In this document: piece after piece, positions 1-7,725 of the stretch | Layout of the letters: every line of letters starts with the position of its first letter | Position numbering within the stretch: position 1 is the first letter of the stretch | DNA from: Solibacillus sp045640265 | Lineage (GTDB): Bacteria > Bacillota > Bacilli > Bacillales_A > Planococcaceae | Reading direction: 5' to 3' | NCBI GenBank assembly: GCA_045640265.1 | Contig: JAZUES010000218.1 | Location: forward strand, 1-25,627 | DNA: 25,627 nucleotides | The notes under the pieces: generated by a model | The model's input: only the letters and a program-made list of their open reading frames with translations | Database searches by the model: none | What the model was told of the DNA's origin: nothing | Program-made: the position numbers and the translations under genes

Positions 1-682
1 TGTGACAAAATGGCAAGCACATATTGAAAACTTACAAACTCGTGCAGCGCAATTAAACACGAAAAAATATGCGAAGTTACATTACACAGCCCCTGGAACG
101 GATTTAACAATTGAATTACCAGAGAAGCACTTATGGAAGAGTGGTAACAGTAAAGCACCTGAAGGTACAACATTTATTGCCAATATGCCAACAGAAGAGG
201 TATTTACATTACCTGCAAAATTCGGTGTGAACGGTTTTGTTTCAAATACAAAACCACTTGTATATAAAGGTAATATTATCGATGGGTTCAAACTAACATT
301 TAAAAATGGGAAAATTGTGAAGTCAGAAGCTGAAGTAGGTAATGATTTATTACAACAATTAATTGCTTCAGATGAAGGATCTTCTTATTTAGGAGAAGTG
401 GCATTGGTTCCACACGAATCACCAATTTCATCTTCAAATATTTTATATTACAATACATTATTTGATGAAAACGCATCAAACCACTTAGCAATTGGTGAAG
501 CATATCCAACATGCTACGAAGGTGGTAAAGAGTTAGAAAAAGGTCAACTAGAAGCGCTAGGCATTAATACATCTATTACGCACGAAGATTTCATGATTGG
601 TAGCGCGGAAATGGATATTGATGGTATTTTGGCGGATGGAACAGTTGAACCAATTTTCCGTAATGGCAACTGGGCGTTTTAA
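1..682 (+). CDS. M29-family aminopeptidase, 3' part only (5' end outside window)
   Basis: This is the C-terminal half, about 226 residues, of a thermophilic-type metallo-aminopeptidase (peptidase family M29, AmpS/AmpT/PepS type), which removes N-terminal amino acids from peptides in the cytosol using two metal ions. The reading frame is open at the left edge. The GTG at position 2 is not a real start, because the same region aligns with the middle of the complete paralogue at 10314-11549 (shared KLHYTAPGTDLTIELP). The family's metal-ligand and catalytic motifs present here are PTEEVFT, YLGEVALVP, NHLAIG followed by AY, and THEDFMIGS, and the typical C-terminus FRNGNWAF is intact. By eye about two thirds of residues match the paralogue. 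The gene is followed by a strong terminator, so it is not cotranscribed with sbcD. Peptide specificity cannot be read from the sequence. Confidence 0.93.
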   Translation, partial: VTKWQAHIENLQTRAAQLNTKKYAKLHYTAPGTDLTIELPEKHLWKSGNSKAPEGTTFIANMPTEEVFTLPAKFGVNGFVSNTKPLVYKGNIIDGFKLTFKNGKIVKSEAEVGNDLLQQLIASDEGSSYLGEVALVPHESPISSSNILYYNTLFDENASNHLAIGEAYPTCYEGGKELEKGQLEALGINTSITHEDFMIGSAEMDIDGILADGTVEPIFRNGNWAF

Positions 683-755
683 TTAATATAATAAACGAAT
701 AAAAAAGAGTAATCCTATCAAGTGTTACAACTTGAAGGTGCTCTTTACTTCGTTA

Positions 756-801
756 AATCACAATGCACGAATGTTCGTTCGTATGTTGTGGTTTTTTTTT
801 T
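756..801 (+). terminator. Intrinsic terminator after the partial aminopeptidase gene
   Basis: A 16-bp stem with one mismatch and a few G-U pairs (AATCACAATGCACGAA against TTCGTATGTTGTGGTT), with the six-base loop TGTTCG, runs straight into a T10 tract. A second hairpin just upstream (about 704-737, AAAGAG...CTCTTT enclosing TCAAGT...ACTTGA) has no T tract and may assist. Together they separate the aminopeptidase from sbcDC. Confidence 0.85.
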
Positions 802-845
802 ATTGGTCGTGTACACTATGATTAATTGAGATAGGAGGCGTTTTC

Positions 846-2009
846 ATGAAAATATTTCATACAGCAGATTGGCATTTAGGAAAGCTTGTACAAGGTATTT
901 CGATGACGGTAGATCAGCAACATATTTTGCAACAATTTATCGAAGAGATAAAAAAAGAAAAACCAGATGTCGTCATTATTGCAGGAGATTTATATGATCG
1001 TTCTGTGCCGCCAACAGATGCAATTCAATTATTAAATCGAACATTAAAGCAAATATTAATTGATGAAAAAACACCAATCGTTGCAATCGCTGGAAATCAT
1101 GATAGCGCTACACGTTTAAACTTTGGCAGTGATTTGATGAAAGCTAGTGGTTTACATATGGTAGGGCACTTAGACAAAACCATTGAGCCAGTCATTTTGC
1201 ACGATGAACACGGAGAAGTACGGTTTTATTTAGTACCATTTGCAGAACCTTCTACGGTACGAGCGATTTATGAGGATGAAAGTATTACGACACATGAAGC
1301 AGCAATGGCTAAAATTATTGAGCAAATCAAGCTGAACCTAGATAATACAAAACGCAATATTATTGTCGGGCACGCATTTATTACAAAAGATGGTATGCCT
1401 GAGCCCAATACGAGTGATTCCGAACGTAAATTGACGATTGGTGGAACGGAATGCATAAATTCAGCGTTGTTTGAGCCGTTTTGCTATACCGCATTAGGGC
1501 ATCTTCACCAAGCACATTTTGTTGGAAATGAAACCATTCAATATGCTGGTTCACCTCTAAAATATTCGGAATCGGAAGTAACACATAAAAAAGGGTTTTT
1601 AATTGTGGAGTTAGATAAAACAGGCAACGTTAAGCTTGAAAAAAGGTTATTAACTCCGATACGAGAAATGCGTATCGTCACAGGTACTTTAGATGAAATC
1701 CAACAACATCCACGCAATGAAGACTATGTATTTGTAAAATTATCCGATGAAAATTACGTAAAAGGTGCCGTTGAATTAGTGCGCACTGTTTATCCGAATG
1801 CATTGCATATCGAGCGAACAGCTGTTTACCGTCAAATCGAGCAGCAAACGACAACGATGAGTCGCGTCCAAATGGATGACTCGGAATTATTCGAATTATT
1901 TTATATAGAAATGACAGGACAATCATTAAGTGATGAAACAAAAGCGATATATAACGAAGTATTACAGCAACTAGTTGATAGCGAACGTGAAATGCAGGAG
2001 GTGAAGTAA
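846..2009 (+). CDS. sbcD: Exonuclease subunit SbcD (Mre11-type nuclease)
   Basis: This is the nuclease subunit of the SbcCD complex, the bacterial Mre11-Rad50 counterpart, which trims blocked or hairpin DNA ends. At 387 residues it has the expected length. The calcineurin-like metallophosphoesterase motifs appear in order: DWHLG (D8, H10), GDLYDR (D48), GNHD (N84-H85-D86), GHAF and GHLHQAH; these hold the two Mn ions in the family. The C-terminal part (after about residue 270) fits the SbcC-binding region. The ATG at 846 follows AGGAGG at 834-839. The stop codon lies one base before the sbcC start, and the sbcC Shine-Dalgarno is inside this gene, so the pair is an operon with coupled translation. 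No convincing SigA promoter or LexA site was found upstream. Confidence 0.96.
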   Translation: MKIFHTADWHLGKLVQGISMTVDQQHILQQFIEEIKKEKPDVVIIAGDLYDRSVPPTDAIQLLNRTLKQILIDEKTPIVAIAGNHDSATRLNFGSDLMKASGLHMVGHLDKTIEPVILHDEHGEVRFYLVPFAEPSTVRAIYEDESITTHEAAMAKIIEQIKLNLDNTKRNIIVGHAFITKDGMPEPNTSDSERKLTIGGTECINSALFEPFCYTALGHLHQAHFVGNETIQYAGSPLKYSESEVTHKKGFLIVELDKTGNVKLEKRLLTPIREMRIVTGTLDEIQQHPRNEDYVFVKLSDENYVKGAVELVRTVYPNALHIERTAVYRQIEQQTTTMSRVQMDDSELFELFYIEMTGQSLSDETKAIYNEVLQQLVDSEREMQEVK

Positions 2010-2010
2010 T

Positions 2011-5000
2011 GTGAAGCCATTAAAATTAACGATGACCGCATTTGGTCCATACAAGGATAAGGAAGTTATTGATTTTACTCAGCTACATGAACATGGTATT
2101 TTTGTTGTTTCAGGTTCTACTGGTGCAGGGAAAACGACAATATTCGATGCCATTACGTTCGCTCTTTATGATACAGGTAGTGGAGAAGACCGTGAAAAAT
2201 CATCCTTTTTACGTAGTGATTTTGCAGATATTACGGTGGATACAGAGGTTGAATTAATTTTTGAAGTACGCAATCGTATATACCGCATTTGGCGTAAATT
2301 TGGACATGACGGTGCAGGAGCAAAACGTGAATTTTATGATATTACAGGTGGAATCAATGAGCCAGCTGTTGAAAAATTCCAAGTTAAGCTCGTACAGTCC
2401 AAAGTAGAAGAGCTTATAGGCCTGACACAATCGCAATTCAACCAAATTGTGATGCTACCACAAGGGGAATTTCAAAAGTTACTTACTTCGGAGTCCAAGC
2501 ATAAAGAAGAGATTTTCCGGAAAATCTTTAAAACAGAACGCTTCACAAAAATGGTGGAAATTTTGCGTGATAAAAAGCGAATATCTGAAAAAATGTTTGA
2601 TCAAGCTAAATCACAGCAAGAGCATTTAATTTATGACATTAAAACACGCTTACCTGAACGGGAATCAGAGTTATTTTTAATTATTAATAGTGATGTTATT
2701 AATATGTATCAGGTAGAACAAGCGTTAACAATTGAACAACAGTTTTATAAACAACAATCTATACAATTACATGAAAGCTATGAACAGTTAAAGCAAAAAT
2801 TAAAGGTTCAAAATGAATCCTATAGTGAGCAAAAGTTATTAAATGAACGAATTGAAAAATTCCAACAACGTCAATTGCAGCTTGCTGAGTTAAAACAGCA
2901 ACAACTATATTTTGATGAGCAACAACAACGTATTGAACTAGCAATGAAAGCAAATTTAATTGAACCAATTGAACGTGAATATATAAAGGCGCAGGAACAA
3001 CATAAATTAGCCAAATTAGTATTTGATAAGTCTTCTTTCGAAAATAGCGCGGCATTACAGCAGTTACAAATGGCAAAGGTAGCGGATGACGAACAACGTC
3101 AAAACGAACCGTTACTCGCAACCTATACAAAAAATATTTCGCAACTAGAGCAAATCGTTCCTATTTACGAGTCTATTACACAACTACGAACAAATGTAGC
3201 AGCGTTATTGAAGGAGCAACAAAAGGGTGAGCTGCTATTTAATCAGCTTACAGAAGATGAAAAAACATTGAAGGCTCAACATAAAACGCAATTAAACTCT
3301 GTAAAACAATTGATGGAGGAAATTTCTCAATATCAAACCGTTTATGAGCAGCATGATCAATTTGCTAAAAAAGCAGAGCTTGTTCAGGAAACACTTCAAT
3401 ATGAAGCAAGTGTTCGTGAGTTAACACTCGAATCCCAAAGTAAAAAGCAAAAAGCGGATGAAGCCCAACAAGCTTTAGCAAAAGTAGAAGCACAAATTCG
3501 AAGCAATCAAGCGGCATTTATAGCAGCGACTTTACACGAAGGTGAAGCTTGCCCGGTATGCGGTAGCTTCGAGCACCCAGCCATCCATAATAAAGAAACA
3601 GCCGATGTAGAAGAACATTTAGTAGAAGAACTACGTAAAGAAGCACAACTCGCAATGCAAAGTTATTATCAGGTACATTCAAAGTTAGAGATGGATGTAA
3701 CGATACTTCAATCAAAGCAAAATCAACTGTTAGAAGACGAATTATCACTTGAACAGCTTGCGTTTTATGTAGAACGTCGCGACCAATTGGCAAATGATTT
3801 ACAACAGATCAAACAACAGCAGCAACAATTATTGCAAGAAAAACAAAAGTCTGAAGAGCTGACGCAACAGTTAGAAACTGTCCAAGTAAGACTTGAAAAG
3901 GGCCGCAATTATGTAACAGAAATTAATACGAAGGTTGCTCAAGAAAAAGGGAAGCTAGAGCAGAGTGAAAAATCACTAATGCCGCAGTTTGATACTGTCG
4001 AACAGGTGCAACAAGCCCTTTTACAAGAGCAGCAAAAGTATCAATTACTAAAGCAACAAATCGAAATTGCAGCACATCGCTTACAACAGGCTCAGTTAGA
4101 TGAGAAAACAAGTGCCGTTAATTTACAACATGCAAAAAGTCGTGTAGAAGAACAACAACAGCATGAGAGTACGTCAGTTGAAATATTTAAAACAGCCTTA
4201 TTAAATGCAGATTTTGACGTAGAAAGTTATCGACGTGCGCTATTGGATACAACAGAACAACAGAAAATTCGCCAAGCGATTGAGCAATTCAAACAAAATT
4301 TGCATACATTAACGGTTCAAATTGCAGAAGATATACCGCAACTTGAAAACAAAACCCTCGTTGATTTAACTTCTTGGCAGCAACAAATTAATGAATTGGA
4401 TGAACAAGTTGAAAAACATTATGCGGATTACAAACTAGCAGAATCTTACGTCGCACAATGTCAGTCAACTGAGCAAAATTTAGCAGAGGTAGCGGAACAA
4501 ATTGAAGACTATAAATCAAAATTAATGCAGGTGGAGCATGTGTATGATTTAATTCGAGGTCAAAATGAAGCAAAAATTTCCTTTGAACGTTTTGCTCAAA
4601 TTGGCTATTTAGAAAAAGTAACACATGCAGCAAATGAGCGTCTTCGTATTTTATCGAACGGGCAATATTTCTTGAAATCGACAGGAAGAAAAGAAGGTAA
4701 TGCACAAAGTGGACTAAGTATCGATGTATTTGATAGCAATACTGGTCAAACACGTGATGTGAAAACTTTGTCAGGTGGCGAAAAATTCAATGCCTCATTA
4801 GCGCTTGCATTAGGGATGGCTGATGTTATCCAAAGTGTACAAGGTAGTGTGCATATTGATACGATGTTTATCGATGAAGGTTTCGGTACTTTAGATGAAG
4901 AATCATTGCGAAGAGCAATTGATATCTTAATTGACTTGCAGCAAAGTGGACGATTGATTGGTGTCATTTCCCACGTGGCAGAATTGAAAGCTGCTATGCC

Positions 5001-5064
5001 AGCAATCTTACAGGTTCACAAGCTAAAAGAAGGACATAGTAAAACAGAGATTATAGTGAAATAA
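2011..5064 (+). CDS. sbcC: Exonuclease subunit SbcC (Rad50-type SMC ATPase)
   Basis: This is the ATPase and coiled-coil partner of SbcD; ATP binding and hydrolysis gate nuclease access to DNA ends. At 1017 residues it has the usual SbcC layout: an N-terminal ABC half with Walker A GSTGAGKTT (residues 35-43) and a Q-loop region (QFNQIVMLPQGEFQKLL); a long coiled coil very rich in Gln, Glu and Lys; a zinc hook CPVC at C514/C517 near the middle; a second coiled coil; and a C-terminal ABC half with signature LSGGEKF (from residue 920) and Walker B FIDEGFGTLD (D955, E956). The start is GTG at 2011, with AGGAGGTG at 1996-2003 inside the end of sbcD; the ATG formed at 2009 is out of frame and stops at once. 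A bidirectional terminator follows directly. Confidence 0.96.
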   Translation: MKPLKLTMTAFGPYKDKEVIDFTQLHEHGIFVVSGSTGAGKTTIFDAITFALYDTGSGEDREKSSFLRSDFADITVDTEVELIFEVRNRIYRIWRKFGHDGAGAKREFYDITGGINEPAVEKFQVKLVQSKVEELIGLTQSQFNQIVMLPQGEFQKLLTSESKHKEEIFRKIFKTERFTKMVEILRDKKRISEKMFDQAKSQQEHLIYDIKTRLPERESELFLIINSDVINMYQVEQALTIEQQFYKQQSIQLHESYEQLKQKLKVQNESYSEQKLLNERIEKFQQRQLQLAELKQQQLYFDEQQQRIELAMKANLIEPIEREYIKAQEQHKLAKLVFDKSSFENSAALQQLQMAKVADDEQRQNEPLLATYTKNISQLEQIVPIYESITQLRTNVAALLKEQQKGELLFNQLTEDEKTLKAQHKTQLNSVKQLMEEISQYQTVYEQHDQFAKKAELVQETLQYEASVRELTLESQSKKQKADEAQQALAKVEAQIRSNQAAFIAATLHEGEACPVCGSFEHPAIHNKETADVEEHLVEELRKEAQLAMQSYYQVHSKLEMDVTILQSKQNQLLEDELSLEQLAFYVERRDQLANDLQQIKQQQQQLLQEKQKSEELTQQLETVQVRLEKGRNYVTEINTKVAQEKGKLEQSEKSLMPQFDTVEQVQQALLQEQQKYQLLKQQIEIAAHRLQQAQLDEKTSAVNLQHAKSRVEEQQQHESTSVEIFKTALLNADFDVESYRRALLDTTEQQKIRQAIEQFKQNLHTLTVQIAEDIPQLENKTLVDLTSWQQQINELDEQVEKHYADYKLAESYVAQCQSTEQNLAEVAEQIEDYKSKLMQVEHVYDLIRGQNEAKISFERFAQIGYLEKVTHAANERLRILSNGQYFLKSTGRKEGNAQSGLSIDVFDSNTGQTRDVKTLSGGEKFNASLALALGMADVIQSVQGSVHIDTMFIDEGFGTLDEESLRRAIDILIDLQQSGRLIGVISHVAELKAAMPAILQVHKLKEGHSKTEIIVK

Positions 5065-5065
5065 G

Positions 5066-5105
5066 AAAAAGGAACTTCTGAAAGACTATTCAGAAGTTCC
5101 TTTTT
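5066..5105. terminator. Bidirectional terminator between sbcC and the 42-residue peptide gene
   Basis: An 11-bp perfect stem (GGAACTTCTGA / TCAGAAGTTCC) with the eight-base loop AAGACTAT has an A tract on the left and T5 on the right, so it can stop transcription from both sides. It sits between two convergent genes. Confidence 0.85.
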
Positions 5106-5108
5106 CAG

Positions 5109-5237
5109 TTATCTCTTAGGAGAGCGTGGTGTACTAGTTACTTTTGTTTTAGATTTGTTATTAAGTACTTTTTTTATGATTGGATATACAATCGGGCCAT
5201 ATTTAATTGCTGTTTTAATAATTTTACTGAAGTTCAT
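5109..5237 (-). CDS. Small basic protein, 42 residues, function unknown
   Basis: This short reading frame begins ATG at 5237 and ends TAA at 5109. An AAGGAG Shine-Dalgarno (5246-5251) stands eight bases before the ATG. The peptide starts MNFSKIIKTAIKYGPIVYP, continues with a short hydrophobic/amphipathic stretch (IIKKVL), and ends in a strongly basic, Ser/Thr-rich tail (KSKTKVTSTPRSPKR). It has no cysteine and no clear signal peptide, and it could bind a membrane surface or nucleic acid. It lies 67 bases downstream of the DUF4870 gene on the same strand, with a SigB-like promoter in the gap and a terminator just past its stop. Evidence for reality is the ribosome site, promoter and terminator framing; I do not recognise the family. 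Confidence 0.6.
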   Translation of the reverse strand: MNFSKIIKTAIKYGPIVYPIIKKVLNNKSKTKVTSTPRSPKR

Positions 5238-5276
5238 ATCTCCCACTCCTTAATACTTCACAATCGTATTAAAAAT

Positions 5277-5303
5277 ATACCCATTAGTAAAGCTTTGGTA
5301 AAC
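5277..5303 (-). promoter_or_regulatory. Candidate SigB-type promoter for the 42-residue peptide gene
   Basis: Reading the minus strand, GTTTAC (5303-5298), 15 bases, then GGGTAT (5282-5277). This resembles the general-stress sigma factor SigB consensus (GTTTAA, 12-15 bases, GGGTAT): the -10 matches fully and the -35 matches 5 of 6. It lies about 40 bases before the ATG at 5237. Whether this organism has SigB cannot be seen in the window. Confidence 0.45.
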
Positions 5304-5304
5304 A

Positions 5305-5646
5305 TCAACGTAGTACTTTAATAGCCTGTACTAAATTCCAAATTGCAATGATGACCGTTACGATAAGAAAACTAGCCAATGTAATTAAAAATGGACCCGT
5401 AAAAATGTCTCCCGAGGAAAGCTCATCGCTATATATACGTGACTCTACCGAAAAAATAGAAACTACAAAGACAATAGCAAAAATAATACCAAAAATTATA
5501 GGAATAAGGTGAGAAACAAAAGCACGCTTTGCATGATGTTTAACGAAGGGCTCTTTCGATATGAAAAAGACAATTAACGGAAAAACAAATGGAACAAAAT
5601 AAAAGCTCAAATAATTTATTGCACTTAGTCCCTTCGATTGATCCAT
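5305..5646 (-). CDS. DUF4870-type integral membrane protein
   Basis: This is a 113-residue membrane protein of unknown role. It has three or four hydrophobic segments: about residues 10-28 (LSFYFVPFVFPLIVFFI), 44-67 (LIPIIFGIIFAIVFVVSIF) and 83-107 (GPFLITLASFLIVTVIIAIW). The polar loop between the first two contains EPFVKHHAKRAF, which matches the DUF4870 pattern where a conserved His-rich or aromatic stretch follows the first membrane pair. The ATG at 5646 has AAAGGAGTG about eight bases upstream. The gene runs divergently from the thiT riboswitch unit and upstream of the 42-residue peptide. The family assignment rests on topology and this loop motif, so it is moderately certain. Confidence 0.75.
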   Translation of the reverse strand: MDQSKGLSAINYLSFYFVPFVFPLIVFFISKEPFVKHHAKRAFVSHLIPIIFGIIFAIVFVVSIFSVESRIYSDELSSGDIFTGPFLITLASFLIVTVIIAIWNLVQAIKVLR

Positions 5647-5721
5647 AATAAATCACTCCTTTTCCTTTTATACGAAATGATTTAATAAGAAGTTTCAAAA
5701 TTAACTTCATCATTTTAAATG

Positions 5722-5750
5722 TTGAATCTTTTATAAGAATTCGGTACAAT
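5722..5750 (+). promoter_or_regulatory. SigA-type promoter of the thiT riboswitch unit
   Basis: TTGAAT at 5722-5727, a 17-base spacer, then TACAAT at 5745-5750. Each box has five or four matches to the vegetative consensus, and transcription would start about 25 bases before the TPP aptamer. Confidence 0.7.
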
Positions 5751-5779
5751 GGGCATGTTCAAACAATAATAATTTAGAT

Positions 5780-5930
5780 GTACCACAAGGGGAGCCGAGA
5801 TAGTCGGCTGAGATTGCGCACGGATTTGCGCTGACTCTTTGAACCTGTAAGTTAACACTTGCGTAGGGATGTGGATAGAAACCGACTATTCAAACGATGG
5901 TCAGGCTTTTGTCCTGATTGTCGTTTTTTT
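5780..5930 (+). promoter_or_regulatory. TPP riboswitch (THI element) with intrinsic terminator
   Basis: The aptamer spans about 5780-5875 and shows the conserved THI-box blocks: GGGGAGCC, a P3 hairpin GCCGA-GATAG-TCGGC (5794-5808), CTGAGAT (5808-5814), GAACCTG (5841-5847) and GCGTAGGGA (5861-5869). The expression platform is a 13-bp hairpin with G-U pairs (AACGATGGTCAGG / CCTGATTGTCGTT, 5893-5925) followed by T7, ending at 5930. The natural reading is transcription termination when thiamin pyrophosphate is bound, shutting off thiT. The segment CCGACTAT (5882-5889) between aptamer and terminator is the exact complement of the P3 loop and 3' arm (5800-5807) and may take part in switching. Confidence 0.95.
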
Positions 5931-5981
5931 GATTTCTATTCCTTCTTATCTTCGGCATCGAAAAAAGAGAGGAGCATTGTT

Positions 5982-6545
5982 ATGAACAAAAAGAGATTAT
6001 TAATGATGGTAGAAATAGCGATATTTGCTGCTATCGGCCTTGTGTTAGACCAATTTTCATTTAAATTGTGGGCACAGGGTGGTTCGATAAGTTTTGTTAT
6101 GGTCCCAATCATTTTAATGGCGATTCGTTGGGGATTATCAGCTGGCCTTGTAACAGGATTACTTATTGGGGTCATGCAAATGATGTTTGGCGCATTTATT
6201 GTGCACTGGCTACAAGCAATCCTTGATTACGGATTTGCTTTTACAGTAGTTGGCTTAGCTGCGATTGTCCGCAAGCCGTTATTATTAGCCACACAAGCAT
6301 TAAATAAAAAGAAAATGACCTTTTATATTGTACTAGGAGCACTCATCGGCGGTGTACTACGCTTTATCTCACATTTATTAGCGGGTGTTATTTTCTTTAA
6401 AGAATACGCTGGCGATGATAATGTATGGGCATATTCAATTATTTATAATGGCTCATTTATGTTACCAGCAACAATTGTAACAGCAGTTGTCGCGGTATTA
6501 TTATTTACATCAGCACCACAATTATTGCAAACAGTAAAAAAATAA
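5982..6545 (+). CDS. thiT: Thiamin transporter ThiT (ECF S component)
   Basis: This is the substrate-binding membrane subunit of an energy-coupling-factor transporter that imports thiamin; the shared EcfA/EcfA'/EcfT module is not in this window. The 187-residue protein has about six membrane segments. ThiT features seen are QGGSISFVMVPI followed by AIRWG, TGLLIGVMQ, HWLQAILDYGFAF, the loop FISHLLAGVIFFKEYA, and YSIIYNGSFMLPAT, which carry the His, Tyr and Asn positions that contact thiamin in the family. The ATG at 5982 with GAGGAG about nine bases upstream is chosen; the frame remains open further upstream only because it runs back through the riboswitch. The TPP riboswitch strongly supports the function. 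A terminator follows. Confidence 0.94.
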   Translation: MNKKRLLMMVEIAIFAAIGLVLDQFSFKLWAQGGSISFVMVPIILMAIRWGLSAGLVTGLLIGVMQMMFGAFIVHWLQAILDYGFAFTVVGLAAIVRKPLLLATQALNKKKMTFYIVLGALIGGVLRFISHLLAGVIFFKEYAGDDNVWAYSIIYNGSFMLPATIVTAVVAVLLFTSAPQLLQTVKK

Positions 6546-6552
6546 ATAGAGG

Positions 6553-6591
6553 GCTACCTAAAAGTAACGAAACTTTTGGGGAGCTTTTTTT
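6553..6591 (+). terminator. Intrinsic terminator after thiT
   Basis: A 12-bp stem with one mismatch (GCTACCTAAAAG / CTTTTGGGGAGC) and an eight-base loop, followed by T7. Confidence 0.8.
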
Positions 6592-6736
6592 ACGTTAAAT
6601 TACTTAGTGAAATTGTTTCAATCAATTCGTAGGAACTTTTTTGAGCAACTACATATAATAAATGAAAAATAAAACACTGATAAATTATTCCAATATTCGC
6701 CACATAAAGCAATGAATTGATAAAAGGCTTCAACCC

Positions 6737-6764
6737 TTACAACATTTTTTAAGTGTGATATAGT
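6737..6764 (+). promoter_or_regulatory. Candidate SigA promoter of map
   Basis: TTACAA (6737-6742), 16 bases, then TATAGT (6759-6764), with a TG one base before the -10 as in extended -10 promoters. It is about 38 bases before the ATG. The rest of the 6592-6736 gap is A+T-rich with nothing I can name. Confidence 0.55.
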
Positions 6765-6801
6765 TAATAATAGATATTGTTAATGAGGAAGGAAGTTTAA
6801 C

Positions 6802-7554
6802 ATGATTGTTACAACTCAAGAAGAAATTCAAGCATTTAAAAAAATCGGCCGTATTTGTGCTGAAATCCGTGAAGCGATGAAAGCTGCAACGGTTCCAGGC
6901 ATTACGACGAAAGAATTAGATGAAATTGCTGGTCGCATGTTTGCAGAAGCAGGGGCTATTTCAGGTCCAAAGGCTGAATATGATTTCCCTGGCTATACAT
7001 GTATTTCAGTAAACCATGAAGTTGCTCACGGTATGCCAGGCAGCAAAGTGATTCAAGAAGGAGACCTAGTAAATATTGATGTATCAGGTTCTTTAGACGG
7101 TTACTTTGCAGATACAGGTATTTCATTCGTAGTCGGTGAAGGCTATGAAGACAAAGAAAAACTTTGTGCCGTAGCAAAATCTTCTTTTGATCGTGCAATG
7201 ACAAAAGTAAAAGCCGGTTCAAAATTAAACCAAATCGGTAAAGCAGTAGAACGTGAAGCGCATGCAAATGACTTAAAAGTTATTATGAATTTAACAGGCC
7301 ACGGTTTAGGTAAATCACTACATGATTCACCAGACCATGTATTAAACTATTATGATGCTTGGGATACAACAATCATGAAGGAAGGTATGGTTTTAGCGGT
7401 AGAACCATTCATTTCAGCAAAAGCAGAACACATCATTGAATCAGGTGACGGTTGGACATTCGTTACACCAGATAAATCATTAGTAGCACAAATTGAACAC
7501 TCAATTATCGTTACAAAAGATAAACCAATTATTTTAACTTCTTTAGAAGACTAA
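6802..7554 (+). CDS. map: Type I methionine aminopeptidase
   Basis: This cytosolic metalloenzyme removes the initiator methionine from new proteins. At 250 residues it is a type I enzyme without an N-terminal extension. The five metal ligands are visible: D93 (NIDVSG), D104 (FADTG), H167 (GHGLG), E201 (VEPF) and E232 (QIEHS), with the substrate-contacting His at H74 (NHEVAHG). The ATG at 6802 follows GGAAGG. The gene stands alone between terminators, unlike the copy embedded in ribosomal-protein/adk operons of Bacillales, so it probably corresponds to the second enzyme (MapB/YflG type of B. subtilis, about the same length). That last assignment is inference from context. Confidence 0.95.
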   Translation: MIVTTQEEIQAFKKIGRICAEIREAMKAATVPGITTKELDEIAGRMFAEAGAISGPKAEYDFPGYTCISVNHEVAHGMPGSKVIQEGDLVNIDVSGSLDGYFADTGISFVVGEGYEDKEKLCAVAKSSFDRAMTKVKAGSKLNQIGKAVEREAHANDLKVIMNLTGHGLGKSLHDSPDHVLNYYDAWDTTIMKEGMVLAVEPFISAKAEHIIESGDGWTFVTPDKSLVAQIEHSIIVTKDKPIILTSLED

Positions 7555-7565
7555 TTAAAATCAAT

Positions 7566-7603
7566 CGTGGGACCATTTTTATATGGTCACCACGTTTTTT
7601 TTT
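7566..7603 (+). terminator. Intrinsic terminator after map
   Basis: Stem CGTGG-GACCAT against ATGGTC-(A)-CCACG, 11 bp with one bulged base, followed by a T9 tract. Confidence 0.85.
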
Positions 7604-7725
7604 ATTATTTTTCATAAAAAAGCATATAGTATCAAGTAACTTACAATAATGAACAAACACCAATTACCATTTATATACACTTTAAAGTAAAATAGGTAGT
7701 AACAAATTGTAGAGAGGTGTACATT

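Noticed and set aside
2..4. GTG at position 2 as the true start of the first gene
   Set aside because: The protein aligns with the middle of the 411-residue paralogue, so the gene simply enters from the left; there is no room for a ribosome site.
769..780. SOS (LexA/DinR) box upstream of sbcDC: GAATGTTCGTTC resembles GAAC-N4-GTTC
   Set aside because: One core base is wrong and the whole stretch is better explained as the loop and stem of the intrinsic terminator at 756-801.
2500..4500. Gln-rich CAA/CAG runs in sbcC as a low-complexity repeat or expansion
   Set aside because: They are spread irregularly along the coiled coil and match the usual composition of SbcC; no tandem repeat unit is present.
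5859..5981. Longer ThiT reading frame starting at 5859
   Set aside because: The extra codons run through the TPP aptamer and terminator; the ATG at 5982 has the ribosome site and the family N-terminus.
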